Numbered from the stretch's first letter, positions 53,232-63,734 are shown. The stretch is 64,000 nt of DNA from Terramyces sp. JEL0728 (GCA_027603945.1 JADIIU010000056.1:18146-82145); one strand, 5' to 3'. Notes: generated by a model not told the origin, from the letters alone. Numbers and translations are program-made.

Positions 53232-54194
53232 TTATTCACGGATAATAGATTCTTGTCTCTGGGTTTGGGGATTCGGATCAGTGTTTCTAGACAATGAAGA
53301 TAGCCTACCAATGTCAAACAGCTCTCGTATATTCCCCTGAATATTGAAATCAAACAAGTACAGTATTAGACAGTTTGCGCAGCAATTCATTAAAGCACAT
53401 ACATTGGCGAACCCGTCCATCCATTCCAGCTGTAGATGAGTAACAGTTTCATAGAGTATAGAGACAAAGTAAGGTGTCCAAAACAGCAGCTGTGTACCGC
53501 AGATTATGATTGACTTTACTAGCAGAAGCCGCTCTTTGGTATTAATCTTTTTCCCAGCCTTTCTCTTTGAAAAATACATCTGAATGATTCTGTAGTAAGC
53601 GTAGAATAAAATTGCAGGAACTGAAAATAATAGCACAACTGCTATTATCGAGATTGGAAGTGATAGCGGCTCTTTCGAGTACCACTTGAATTCACAATTT
53701 AGCTTTGCGTATCCAAGGACTACCAAGATATCCATTGCATCAACGAGATATGGATATAAGCCAAAAAACAAGGAAAATAACCACAGACCAAATAGTATCT
53801 TTACTGTCTGGTTGTATGTCAGATTAATCCGGTGAATGATTGCCAAATATCTTTCCAGTGTAATTGCAACCAAGGACAGATTCGTAGCAACAGAGAACCC
53901 ATCATCAATCAGAATCGTGGCAATGCAACCTTCTATTCCAACCGCAAAAGTTTCACTAGTGGTATTTATAGTCGCTACTATACTGTGCAGCAAACATAAT
54001 CCAAAATCGGCAATTGCCAGTGATAATATAAATAAGAATCGGGGATTGTCCATTGGTCTGAATGATGACATAAATATTGGAATGTATCCTAACAATCCTA
54101 GTACTGCGAAACACTGTGAGATACGTGCATATATGGCTTCTTCTGTGGATAGCTGTATTGCTGACGATACCTTATCAAAATCTATGACCTGCAT
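53232..54194 (-). CDS. Rhodopsin-like (class A) G-protein-coupled receptor
   Basis: 320 residues, seven helices. Helix 2 LSLAIADFGLCLL (the D2.50-type LxxAD), helix 3 ending LERYLAI (ERY for DRY), helix 6 QLLFWTPYF, helix 7 NCCANCLILYLF (relaxed NPxxY). A cysteine after helix 2 (EGCIAT) and one in loop 2 (NCEFKW) could form the usual disulfide. No lysine in helix 7 at the retinal site, so not an opsin. Ser/Gln-rich C-tail. Class A GPCRs are absent from yeasts and moulds but occur in animals and some early fungi. Ligand unknown. Intronless; stop overlaps AATAAA. Confidence 0.82.
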   Translation of the reverse strand: MQVIDFDKVSSAIQLSTEEAIYARISQCFAVLGLLGYIPIFMSSFRPMDNPRFLFILSLAIADFGLCLLHSIVATINTTSETFAVGIEGCIATILIDDGFSVATNLSLVAITLERYLAIIHRINLTYNQTVKILFGLWLFSLFFGLYPYLVDAMDILVVLGYAKLNCEFKWYSKEPLSLPISIIAVVLLFSVPAILFYAYYRIIQMYFSKRKAGKKINTKERLLLVKSIIICGTQLLFWTPYFVSILYETVTHLQLEWMDGFANVCALMNCCANCLILYLFDFNIQGNIRELFDIGRLSSLSRNTDPNPQTQRQESIIRE

Positions 54195-54367
54195 GTTTCG
54201 GAGAATTATAAACGAAACTAAATCACAAAGAAAAATTCATGTGCATTCTGTTTGATGCTTTTTGACGTACGGACTGGTTTCTAATTTAACCGCCTTTCGA
54301 TCGCGTACAGTAGTTGAATTTGGGTTGGAAAACCCTGTCAGCTTGACCCCATGAGTTCAAAAGTAAT

Positions 54368-54853
54368 TTATTTCTTGACAATCAATACCGGTGCTTTACA
54401 GTTGTCAAGCATGTGTTTGCTAAAACTGCCCCAAATCAGCTGCATCAAACCTTCACCGCGTTGCCCCATTACAACCATATCACAATTTAAACTATCAATG
54501 AATTCAACCAAATCATTAATTTCACCAACACCAATATAGAATTCTACACTGAAATCTTGAAGGTCTTTACAATACAATTCCATCATTCTTTCTTGCTGTT
54601 GATAATGAAGCGCTTTCATCTTTGCATTCAAATCGTGGTCGTATCCAGTCAATTCTACGTAAGGCAAGATATGGGGTGGTTTTTCTGAGGGAGCTCTGAT
54701 ATTAACCAAAATGATTTTGTCCGTAATATGAAATAGTTTTTCTTTACACCAGCTGACAGTGTGTTTGCTGAAATCAGAATTATCAAGTGGGAGTACCAGT
54801 GTTCGTTTAACTTTAGTGTCTTTCAGGTACTGGATGTGAGTGATATCTTTCAT
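54368..54853 (-). CDS. Universal stress protein (UspA) domain protein
   Basis: 161 residues. Start VKRTLVLPLDNSDFSKHTVSW and the ATP-binding motif VVMGQRGEGLMQLIWGSFSK then HML...APVLIVKK (GxRGxG-x9-GSxS...PV) are diagnostic for nucleotide-binding Usp proteins. Single domain, no intron. Stress-associated, biochemical role not known. Stop overlaps AATAAA. Confidence 0.88.
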   Translation of the reverse strand: MKDITHIQYLKDTKVKRTLVLPLDNSDFSKHTVSWCKEKLFHITDKIILVNIRAPSEKPPHILPYVELTGYDHDLNAKMKALHYQQQERMMELYCKDLQDFSVEFYIGVGEINDLVEFIDSLNCDMVVMGQRGEGLMQLIWGSFSKHMLDNCKAPVLIVKK

Positions 54854-55004
54854 TTTCGGTGAAAAATATTTCGTGATTCCTGCTAGTAATAATTACACAT
54901 GGAGCTTTTTATCGTTCTGTTGAGTGTAATAACACTTGCAGATTGCATTCCACGGCTTTCTTTTCATGAACTACTCAAAACAAAATTCTCGTCGCTTAAC
55001 CGAT

Positions 55005-55530
55005 TTATTTCTTTGCAGTTTCAAACCTAGAAGGGGTTTGTAGATTTGTCAAGATTCGAACGCCAATAAGAGAAAAGAATAATACAACCAGAGTTGCAAA
55101 GATCCCCATAAAGATTCCAGGTGAAAAGAATTGGTATGTCTGGAAAGTAACAGGCGAGGTGTACATTACCGCTCGCTTTTCTACGTCCCTCTTTTCGATT
55201 CCCGATCGCTTACCTACAATAATTACAGTTTGTTCCAAATCAAGCCTATCCAAGAAACTCTGATCATTAATTTCAACTCTTTGAGCTTCTGGGCAATCGT
55301 AACGGCTGTAAGGCAAGTACTGCTTGTGTTCAGCAGAATCATAAACATCCTTTAGTAGCGGCAACTCGTTTTTCAAATTTGAAGCGTGTAAATCCTTGTA
55401 TTCGTAAATTATTGTTTCCGGAGAGCATTTCAACCTAAATTAGGATAGCGTACTCGTTGTTACTGAGCTTTAGTACTGGCACAGAGTCTTTGAATCCCAA
55501 GGCAAGTGTAATCAAGAACACGATTTTCAT
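55005..55530 (-). CDS. V-ATPase assembly/accessory protein, Big1/Voa1/Ac45-like
   Basis: Spliced 168 residues: cleavable signal peptide MKIVFLITLALGF, a luminal part with dibasic sites (EKRDVEKR) suited to furin/Kex2 cleavage, then FQTYQFFSPGIFMGIFATLV and LFFSLIGVRIL, the C-terminal TM segment typical of Ac45/Voa1/Big1. These proteins help assemble the V-ATPase Vo sector. A 19-nt intron (55435..55453) joins exon 1 (ATG 55530) to the remainder. The luminal domain is much shorter than in relatives. Start codons of this gene and NDUFA12 are 21 nt apart. Confidence 0.68.
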
Positions 55531-55551
55531 TTTTCACGAAAAAACTTGCAA

Positions 55552-56022
55552 ATGGCATCACTTCAAAACGGAGTTTCTGCACTAGTACAAGAAAAACTAA
55601 TGTTAGCTTCAAAATTTCAGCAAGCATGGAATCGGAAAGACAATAAAAATGATGTTGACAGTGTCTTCACCGAAATACGGAACTCTTGTCGGGAGTGATT
55701 TCCATGGAAACGAATATTTTGAAAATAGAAACGATATTTCAGGTAGAGATCGGTGGGTGGTTTACAACAAATGGAATTTCGATGCATCGCAAGTTCCGCC
55801 TGAATGGCACCAGTGGATCCACAGGTATTTTATGCTGATGTAGAATGACTGATGAAGTACCAGACGGGAGGAACTTTCGGAATTCATTTTATACTCCCGC
55901 TCATGTTGAAAATCCTACTGGAACCAAAGGTATTTTGGATTAACAAAGGCGCATTCAAAACTTATTCTACAGTGAGACCAAAAATACAACAATGGGAACC
56001 AAAAGTATTGAAAAGAGAATAA
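55552..56022 (+). CDS. NDUFA12: Mitochondrial complex I accessory subunit NDUFA12 (B17.2)
   Basis: Spliced 136 residues: KYGTLVGSDFHGNEYFENRN, GRDRWVVYNKWNFDASQVPP then EWHQWIH, and NPTGTKGAFKTYSTVRPKIQ then QWEPKV, the classical B17.2 signature. Part of respiratory complex I. Introns 55585..55606 (22), 55825..55843 (19) and 55930..55948 (19). The exon 1/2 joint restores a family-like N-terminus. Evidence that this organism keeps complex I. Stop overlaps AATAAA. Confidence 0.93.
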
Positions 56023-56102
56023 ATTGCATGGAGTTTAGTTTCAGTAGGGCTGGATGGAATTGATTGTGTTTATGCAAGTTTTGAGATGCAGAAGAATATT
56101 TA

Positions 56103-56600
56103 TTAAGATTCGATAACAAGAATTATAGATCCGGTTGGAGGCACAAGCGATAACTTCCAGTACATTGCCAGTGCTTCCAGTCCCCACACGATAAATATAA
56201 AAAGATAATCATACGCAGTTACTCTGTCAAAGTACGAGTCGCAATAAAGAAAGAGAAAGCTGAAAAAGAATTGTCCAGTGAATGGAATCAAGTAAGAAAG
56301 CAAGTACTGTATCCGTGGCAGATATTCCTGGTATTCATCTGGATGGTATTTCCAATAAATCCTGTTGGGGATGCTGATGTACTGAATCGGTATTCTGGGC
56401 ATACTGCATATGAATGCGGTCATTATAAGGGCTAGCACCAATCCTGAACCAATGATCAAGCCAAACGCTAGTTGTTTCGGTTTGCTGTGTGGATACTCTG
56501 GCAGTAGCGGATTATAAATTACTGCTACTATAATAGTTGCTACGAGAAATAAAAGGTAAATCACCAGCGGTATCGTTCTTTTCAAAGCGGATGGTTTCAT
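56103..56600 (-). CDS. Four-helix membrane protein (paralogue 1)
   Basis: 165 residues from ATG 56600 (MKPSALKRT). Four hydrophobic helices; shared motifs with the neighbour at 56670: IYNPLLP, [VI]PN-[RK]-[IV]-YW, HP-[DE]-EY, YLPRIQ. No family recognised; the conserved NPLLP and YLPRIQ lie at the membrane faces. Tandem duplicates, with 69 nt from the upstream stop to this start. Stop overlaps AATAAA. Confidence 0.6.
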   Translation of the reverse strand: MKPSALKRTIPLVIYLLFLVATIIVAVIYNPLLPEYPHSKPKQLAFGLIIGSGLVLALIMTAFICSMPRIPIQYISIPNRIYWKYHPDEYQEYLPRIQYLLSYLIPFTGQFFFSFLFLYCDSYFDRVTAYDYLFIFIVWGLEALAMYWKLSLVPPTGSIILVIES

Positions 56601-56669
56601 GTAAAGATTTTCCAGTCCTCGATTTGGTGAATCACAGACTGGAGATTGCAAGATGAATAAACTTTATTG

Positions 56670-57234
56670 CTACTCTACCACAATAACTTTAGTATCAGGC
56701 AGCTGGTTCAAGAAATAGTAGACTGTTCCGATTTCGCCTAGTAGGATAATAATAAAGATAAAAATGTACTTTATCCGGTCATCGTTCTGGACAACAGAGT
56801 CAAAGTACAACCACATGATGCTGCAGAGTAGCTGTGCAACAGCGGGAACCAAAAACAACATGCAGAACTGTATCCTTGGCAGATACAATTTGTATTCCTC
56901 CGGATGGCCAATCCAGTAAACTTTGTTTGGTACGTTAATGTACATGACATTAATCTTTGGCAAGAAATAAATTACAGCTGACAATATTAGTCCTAGACCG
57001 AATTCCAATCCCAAAATTACTGCATAAATAGTTATTTTTGGGTTGTTTTTGTGTGGCAGGTTGTCTGGAAGCAGTGGGTTGTAGATTGCAATGAGGATTG
57101 CGGTTACCATTACAATTAATATGTAGAGAGCTAGCGGTACTAGTTTTTAATATACAGCTGGCATCAGTGAAATCGGCATGTTTTTCCACGCGTAATAGTT
57201 GCTCATCGATAATGATCATTCGGTTGAGTAGCAC
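56670..57234 (-). CDS. Four-helix membrane protein (paralogue 2)
   Basis: Spliced 182 residues: ATG 57234 (MIIIDEQLLRVEKHADFTDAS), a 16-nt intron at 57140..57155, then LPLALYILIVMVTAILIAIY and NPLLP. The splice is needed because helix 1 is open only in a frame with a stop just upstream, and it gives the helix seen in the paralogue. Shared motifs: NVPNKVYW, HPEEYKLYLPRIQ. Function unknown. Confidence 0.62.
57140..57155 (-). other. 16-nt intron
   Basis: gtatattaaaaactag between AGC T and TA CCG in the four-helix gene. No other GT within 25 nt upstream gives the required phase. Confidence 0.6.
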
Positions 57235-57262
57235 AAAATGAACACAGCTGAATGATGGTTGT

Positions 57263-58658
57263 TTATTTTAATGGAAGCACAGCATTTGGCAATGCAGTTG
57301 GTGAATCAGTTCTTAATTCATCAGAAAAGATGTCATCAAACTTGCCAGCCCATTTGGTTCTATTGGTCAGTCCGATTCCATCTCCTCCAAGCCCAAAGAT
57401 GGAATCCAAAGTAGCAGGAATTGAAGAGTGTTCAAACTGCGAATCTTCAAAAGGTTTTGAAGTAGGTCGGTGTTTAACAGAGCCTTTTTCTACCCAAGGC
57501 GAAATGAACAATACTGGGACACGAACTCCTAATCTTTTGAAATCGAATGGATATTCTTTTGGTCCAAGGATCCCGTCTGGCGAAGGGACATTGGCTGGTG
57601 GAGGTACATGATCGTAGAACCCACCTATATTAAATAAACTTACCATGTTCATCAAAAGTAACTAGCAAAAGGGTTTCATTCCACTGCGGCCCGTTTCTAA
57701 CTGCTTCGTAAACTCTTTTAAGCAAATCTTCAGCCCTGCCAAACAACCCAGGTGAACTACCATCATTTCTCAAAGCAGTGGTATTCAAATCCGGATTAGC
57801 TGCGCCAGCAAAATCACCATAATAAGGATCCAAGAATGAATACTGTGGAAGAATTCCCTGTTGCGCATGCTTCATAAAATCAGAATCCAAATCAAATGCA
57901 TTGACTCCAGGGTTAAGAATCTGTTGCAAATCTTCCATCAAGATCAAAGTTGGGATTTCTAGGTAGTAATTGGACCAAGTTTTGTTTTTTGCAATCATTA
58001 CATCGATAATATTCTTTTGAGGGAAGCCGCTGATTGCTGTTTGAGCAGTAGAGTCTATAACCCCATTCGAAGTGCCAGAGTGTGAAAATGCTCTGTTTGG
58101 CTGAGTATCGCCTGGACCACTAGCAAACCAGCGATCACACACCATGAATTCTTTTGCCAAAGTAGTGAATATAGGAATATCGGTTGGGTTGAATGCAGCC
58201 ATGACCAAATCAACATCTTTTTGCGGGAATGATCCAGTGCGAAGCGCGTTCTGAACAAATCCATTCATTGGTGCTTTGGTGTCGTAGTCCTGCTGGGTAA
58301 GAGTGCTGGTCTTTCCGTACAACTACATTAGTTTTGTTTACTTGTTCCTGGGTGCTTTGGAAGGAATGGTCGGGTCCGTATTGCGAGTACCATTCCTTTG
58401 CAAGCAATTGCTTGGAGGTGCAGACTTTTGGCGAATTCAAATCAGATACGTTAATGTGATTGCAAAACGTTTTGTCTGCCAAGTTGTCTATATCAGAGTT
58501 ATGGTCCAGATAGCCAAAGATTGTATCAAAAGCCCTGAATTACCAGAAAGGTACCTGTTTTCAAACATGATGTGGACAACATTCTTGATTGGTGTATTTT
58601 GGGCTTGTCTATTCTCGATTGGTGTTGCAGCAATAATAGGAAGCAAAAAGTTTATCAT
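57263..58658 (-). CDS. Secreted phosphoesterase, phospholipase C/acid phosphatase family
   Basis: Spliced 445 residues with a signal peptide (MINFLLPIIAATP from ATG 58658). Motifs of the phosphatidylcholine-phospholipase C/acid phosphatase (Pfam Phosphoesterase) family: NVVHIMFENRAFDTIFGYLD (metal ligand and N-R-x-F), CDRWFASGPGDTQPNRAFSH, PQYSFLDP, LLVTFDEHGGFYDHVPPP and RVPVLFISPWVEKG. Probably extracellular or wall-bound, hydrolysing phospholipids or phosphate esters. Introns 58535..58554 (20), 58323..58341 (19) and 57625..57643 (19). An upstream in-frame extension exists but the signal peptide decides the start. Stop overlaps AATAAA. Confidence 0.86.
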
Positions 58659-58957
58659 TGCCGATGCTTTATTGTTTGGCCATTTATGTGCCAGTGCAAA
58701 GACCCACATGTAGCGGATTGCGCACGAGGCTACCATTTCCAGAAAAAGAAATACCTTCAATCAATGGAAAATTAAAAAAGAATAGAGATTCGTGGACCGG
58801 ATTGCTCAGAGCGGCTGGATGAAGAGCGGCTTGCATCCAAACAAGAGTTTTCCGGTATTCGGCAAAAAGTATAATACATGTTTTTATGATCTGTCAATGT
58901 ACTTGTACAACGTTCCCAAATGAAACGAATGTAACATGATAGGTTGATGCGGAGAGG

Positions 58958-59871
58958 CTATGGCACATGTTCCAAAAGTGCGATTGTATCCTGCTGTTCA
59001 ATAGACACTCGTGGAGGGGTAGCAATGCTATAAGTAGAAATCATGTCTTTGGATACAATAAAACTGCAGTGCAAAAATACATATGTTGATTGTGCCACAC
59101 TTGCAAAGCTACAGTCTAGTTGTTAGTTGGCAAATACAGAACCCGGCCATGTAAAGACTATTCGGCACAAAATCGTTCAGCGCCAGAATTGTAAATCCAA
59201 TAGACGAAAAAATCTTTAATCCAGCCATAATAATGTAATCAAACAACGAGTATTTGGCGAAACATTCCATCAATAATTCTGGTTTCGGCACTTTTAATTC
59301 CACAGCAATTTCCCAAACGAAATTCATTGAAGAAACAATCATGCATACCGTTTCGTATAATATTGATAGCACAACCATTGATAGCGTCAAATGTGCATAA
59401 TGGCTTGCGAATACCGTTTGGACTTTGCCATTAATTACTTCAAAATTCAGCAGACATCCAAGTATAATATTCGCCAGTTTAACCAGTATCCCAAAAATAT
59501 TTACCACAATCAAAATTTTTTTGGTAAGGGTAGTCTATATTAGAACAATAAACCTTTTTCAGGGCATACAGTCGAAAAATGATCAATGAATAGTGGAAGC
59601 TAGTGACGATGTGATAAAAAACCCCATACAGAAATGCATATATTGCTCTGGTTGTTGCTGAAATATCGTACGGTGTAATACTGTATTCCAATATCGATAA
59701 GCAAAAGTACAAGATACCAAAATGTAAAAAGACACATATCCAGCCAACAATCGTGAATTTTGTAATTTTCCTCCTGTTTTCCAGCAAAATATGTATACAG
59801 GATAGATTTGTCTGCAGTGTGAAGCCAAATATTACAATGACAGGCACTATATAAGAATTAGTCCTATCCAT
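58958..59871 (-). CDS. Orphan seven-transmembrane protein (paralogue B)
   Basis: Spliced 290 residues; begins MDRTNSYIVPVIVIFGFTLQ, keeps FTIVGWICV, SITPYD, VFYHIV, FDYIIMAGLKIF and TYVFLHCSF. Introns 59535..59553 (19) and 59116..59137 (22). The second restores the last helix and a tail (STYSIATPPRVSIEQQ). It lacks the middle intron found in paralogues A and D. More similar to paralogue C next door than to A or D. Confidence 0.7.
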
Positions 59872-60055
59872 CTACCGACGCGTGAAACTATTTTCAAAAA
59901 ATTGCACCAATAAACAAACGAAAATATTTGAAAAACTTTCCAACAATAAAAATGTTTGTAATTTGGAATATTCTAAACCAAGTTGGATAAATTGGAATTA
60001 CCATCGTGAGGCAATACTAAACAATAATATAATTCTATTATACTTGCAGAAGCTG

Positions 60056-60982
60056 CTATTCAATTGGAAGTAATGATAAAGTTTCTTGTACTTGAAGTTC
60101 TTGTGATGATCGAGGAGGCACGAATTGCTTGCCAATACTGTATGTAGATATCAGCTCTTTGGAAACGGTGAAGCTGCCGTGAAGGAAAACAAACGTTGCA
60201 GGAATAGCGCTTGCAAGGCCGCACTCTAATATTATGGCAAGCTACCTAATCCAATTAGATACATAACACTAGGCTTGAAGTTGTTGCGTGCCAATATTAA
60301 AAACCCTATGCAAGAAAATATTTTCAATCCAGCCATTACGATATAGTCCATTAACGCGTATTTTGCAAAGCATTCCTTTAGCAGCTCAATCTTGGGAACA
60401 TTTAGCTCTGAGGAAATGTCCCATATGAATTGGATTGAAGACGAAATCATACAAATCGCTTCGTAAAACACAGTTACTACTAACATGGCCAATGTAAAGA
60501 ACCCGTATTTGCTTTGATAAACCGAATTTGCATTCTGGTTGAGAACATCAAAATTTAGCAAGTTTCCCATGATGAAATTGATTAACTTGATTAATAATCC
60601 AATGAGATTCACAACGAAAAGAATCCTTTTGGTAATTGTAATCTGAATTAGATTGCAGTACTTTTTTGACGGCATATAAGCGAAAAATGATCAACAAATA
60701 GTGGAAACCAGTGACAGAGTGGTAAAATAGCCCTGCAAAATACTGATATAGTGTGTATGTTTTAATTGCTGAATCATACGGAGTGAAGCTGTACAATATC
60801 CAAACCCTAAAAAATATTATTCCAAAGTTAAGAAAGACACATATCCAGCCGATAACTGTAAATTTTGTAACCCTATGGCCATTTGCAATTAATATATGTA
60901 TACAGCTAAAATAATTCTGGAATACAAATCCGTATATTACACAGGCTGGAACTATATATGAGTCAAGATCTCTATCTCCCAT
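60056..60982 (-). CDS. Orphan seven-transmembrane protein (paralogue C)
   Basis: Spliced 295 residues from ATG 60982 (MGDRDLDSYIVPACVIYGF). Shared motifs FTVIGWICVFLNFG, FTPYD, FYHSVTGFHY, MDYIVMAGLKIF, TFVFLHGSFTVSKELIST. Introns 60643..60661 (19) and 60226..60245 (20, gtagcttgccataatattag). C-tail VPPRSSQELQVQE is hydrophilic. Function unknown. Confidence 0.7.
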
Positions 60983-61117
60983 ATATAACGCGTCCAGCAA
61001 AATGATGTTGAAAAGGGAAGAAATTACTCATGCATTGTAAAATGTAGCTAGGCTCTGTAAATAAGCACAAGATAACTGCGAGAAAGAGATGCTAAAACTA
61101 TAAGGATATATTACACC

Positions 61118-62070
61118 CTAATCAGTCATGGTCTTCTTGATACTAACAGAGTGACTGCCAGATCCGCTCTTTTTTCTAACGTCAACATTAATTACTGTCC
61201 AACACTATAGTCACTCAACAATTGCTTTGGAGCGTTGAAACTGGCATGGATAAAGATATAAGTAGCAAAGATCGCACTGGCCATTCCAGCACCTAGATTA
61301 ATGCAAGTTACCATTAGCAGAGAGATAGATATTGCTTGGAACAAAATTGTTTTTAATTACAATTCCAAATCCAACACAGGCGTATATTTTCAGCCCAGCC
61401 ATAATAATATAGTCGAATGCTGCATACTTTATGAATAGTTGGCTGAACAATTCCATTCGAGAGATTCCTAATTTGGATGCAATAGAGTAAATAAAGATGG
61501 CTGACGCGCTTACCATTACCACAGTCTCATAAAAGGCAGCAATAATTACTGCGTAGGATTGTGGCTAATTACTGCATAATTACCTTTGCCCATGGACTTT
61601 GCAGCTGCGAGGCATACGTCCCACCAATTACTCCAGCATTCAAAATAATAGCGAGGATAATATTGACCAGTTTCATAAGAATACCGACAACAGAAGCAGC
61701 AAGTAATACCTTGTATTTCGTACTGGATTTCTAATTAGAATATTATTACCTCCATGAACAGAGAAAGCCTGATAATAATAATATAAAAGAGAATACAATG
61801 GACCAAATGAAAACACAATCCAGCTACAAAATTATACACTGCATAGCTTTTAGTCGATAAATTGTATGGCGACACTGTAAAATCCTGCATAACAATTTGA
61901 CAGAGCAGCAGTACAAAATTAAGTGCGATACACGTCCAGCCAATTGCATTGAATTGAGACAGTTTGTTGTTAGAGAGTAGGATGTGGACAGATTGAAAAT
62001 TCTTTTGTAGTGATGCTCCAAAGATGATTACCACTGGAACAACATAGGAAGAAATTAATCTGTCTGTCAT
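61118..62070 (-). CDS. Orphan seven-transmembrane protein (paralogue D)
   Basis: Spliced 291 residues; nearest relative is paralogue A 13 kb away (MTDRLISSYVVPVVIIFGAS, QKNFQSVHILL, MQDFTVSPYNL, QSPWAK, FDYIIMAGLKIYACVG, APKQLL). Four introns: 61731..61749, 61565..61583 and 61293..61311 (19 each) and 61176..61195 (20). Two are at the same positions as in paralogue A. The last adds a Lys/Ser tail (KKSGSGSHSVSIKKTMTD). Confidence 0.72.
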
Positions 62071-62330
62071 TTGTAAAAGATTTCACGTCAGATTCATGAC
62101 ATCACATCACTTTTGGCAATTCATAGATCCGCACAAGCATAAATAAGAAACCAAAATATGTCTGAGCACCTAGTATTCCTTATTCTTTATTAAAATAACT
62201 AAAGTGCCTTGGCCATCGTACTGCTGCAGTTATTTCAAATCTGCTCAGGTATAGTCAGGGAGAAACGCATGAATTGCTCAAGTACAATCAAGCTCAACTG
62301 TTGTGTGTATACTTTTTTTTCTTGGCAAAA

Positions 62331-63269
62331 ATGCATAAAATTGAATCGATAAAACTCAAGGACGGACGCAACTTGGCATTCATCAGTTACGGAAATGTTG
62401 AATCGACAAAAGTGGTATTAGAGCACCACGGGTTTCCTTCCAGCAAGAATGAAGGATTGCTGTTTCATGAAAAAGCATTGGAAAAGAACTTGCGACTCAT
62501 TACAATAGACAGACCCGGATTTGGAGATTCAGATATTGACAATGAACACTCTATAAAGAAATTTGTTGCAGAGGATTTGGTGGAATTAGTAAAGCAGTTG
62601 GAACCGCAGCCAACGGAAATTTCAATGCTGGGAATAAGTGGAGGAGGGCCGTATGTTGCTGCTTCTCTCCTGCACTGGCCAAAAGAACTACCTCCTGTAA
62701 AGAATGCTGTGTTTTGTGCGGGCTTGACTCCAAATGATGCTAAAGTTGCAAACTGCTCATTCAAATTCCGCATGATGTTTAGTATGTTTGGCTGGTCTTG
62801 GTATGTATTGTATCCGATGTTTTCATTACAAGCCTGGATGATGAAATCGTTCTTTACTTCTTATTTGGAAGAATCGGACAAGCAAAAGGAAAACCAAGAA
62901 AGTATCAGAAACAAAATGAAAAGCGCATTGCCTGCTGCAGACTATGAAGCACTATCGAAAAACGACAACTATTATTTCAAAGTGTTCATGTTGTTTTTGC
63001 AAGATGCATACAAGAATCCTGACTACTTGAATGTGTTTATCAAGCAAGCTTGGGTATATACGGCTGATCCTGGCTACAAAATGTCTGATATTGAAACAAG
63101 TGCCAGAGTTACAGTTTTTCAAGGTGGAATAGACACTCAGGTCCCAAAAGAAGTTGGAGAATTAATTGCTTCGGAAATTAAAGGAGCAGAGCTTAAAATG
63201 TACCCGGATGAAGGACATATTTCATTGTTGGTCAATCATCAAGATGAAATTCTAAATTCATGTCTGTAG
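62331..63269 (+). CDS. Alpha/beta hydrolase
   Basis: 312 residues from ATG 62331 (MHKIESIKLKDGRNLAF). Oxyanion segment HHGFPSS, nucleophile elbow GISGGG (Ser), DRPGFGDSD before it, and a catalytic His in DEGHIS; the acid is probably the Asp in GGIDTQVP. Resembles small fungal and bacterial esterase/hydrolase proteins. A helical cap (residues about 150-220) is amphipathic and rich in Phe/Tyr. Substrate unknown. No intron. Confidence 0.85.
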   Translation: MHKIESIKLKDGRNLAFISYGNVESTKVVLEHHGFPSSKNEGLLFHEKALEKNLRLITIDRPGFGDSDIDNEHSIKKFVAEDLVELVKQLEPQPTEISMLGISGGGPYVAASLLHWPKELPPVKNAVFCAGLTPNDAKVANCSFKFRMMFSMFGWSWYVLYPMFSLQAWMMKSFFTSYLEESDKQKENQESIRNKMKSALPAADYEALSKNDNYYFKVFMLFLQDAYKNPDYLNVFIKQAWVYTADPGYKMSDIETSARVTVFQGGIDTQVPKEVGELIASEIKGAELKMYPDEGHISLLVNHQDEILNSCL

Positions 63270-63342
63270 TTTACCAATTCACTGCTTGACAATAAATTTT
63301 ATTTCCCTTTCATTGTTGGTGCTTTAAACATTTTGTTTATTT

Positions 63343-63525
63343 ATGGACCTCAATCACAAGAAACTTGAAGGGTTAAATTTGATTATGGAGAGTTTGAAAA
63401 CTTTAGATTTGAAAACTATAGATTGCGTAGAGTATTTGAAAATCAGGATCAACAAGAGAGGTCCAATGATCCGTGTTAAGGAATTAGTTTCAACAATGGA
63501 TAATCTGACTGTGGAATTTGCTTAA
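63343..63525 (+). CDS. Small helical protein, possibly related to the micro-protein family
   Basis: 60 residues from ATG 63343: LEGLNLIMESLKTLDLKTID then CVEYLK has the x-[IM]-x-x-[SA]-L-x-x-L-x-L-x-x-[ST]-I pattern of the micro-protein core, but the C-terminus (STMDNLTVEFA) does not carry DVLEATRL. Placed at low confidence. Confidence 0.35.
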   Translation: MDLNHKKLEGLNLIMESLKTLDLKTIDCVEYLKIRINKRGPMIRVKELVSTMDNLTVEFA

Positions 63526-63603
63526 CCTCCTATGTGACTTGGATCTAATTTCATAGTCAATATTTATCTCAACTGTATATATTATTGTTTTCGAATTGAA
63601 ATT

Positions 63604-63734
63604 TCAACTGCGAGGAAGCGTACCACGTTTGATATTATCATTACAACCTTCATTATGGTTTGATGTAGCGTTTGGAACTCTGTGATTTGGTTTCGCGACT
63701 TTACTGCTACCGAATCCATAAGTTGATCCCATTC
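63604..63734 (-). CDS. Doubtful small ORF
   Basis: 42 codons from ATG 63734 (MGSTYGFGSSKVAKPNHRVP), Gly/Ser/Asn-rich. No relative known; may be chance. Confidence 0.2.

Noticed and set aside
57263..58658. Phosphoesterase as a virulence toxin
   Set aside because: The family is widespread in fungi and bacteria with ordinary phosphatase or phospholipase roles; nothing in the sequence supports a toxin assignment.
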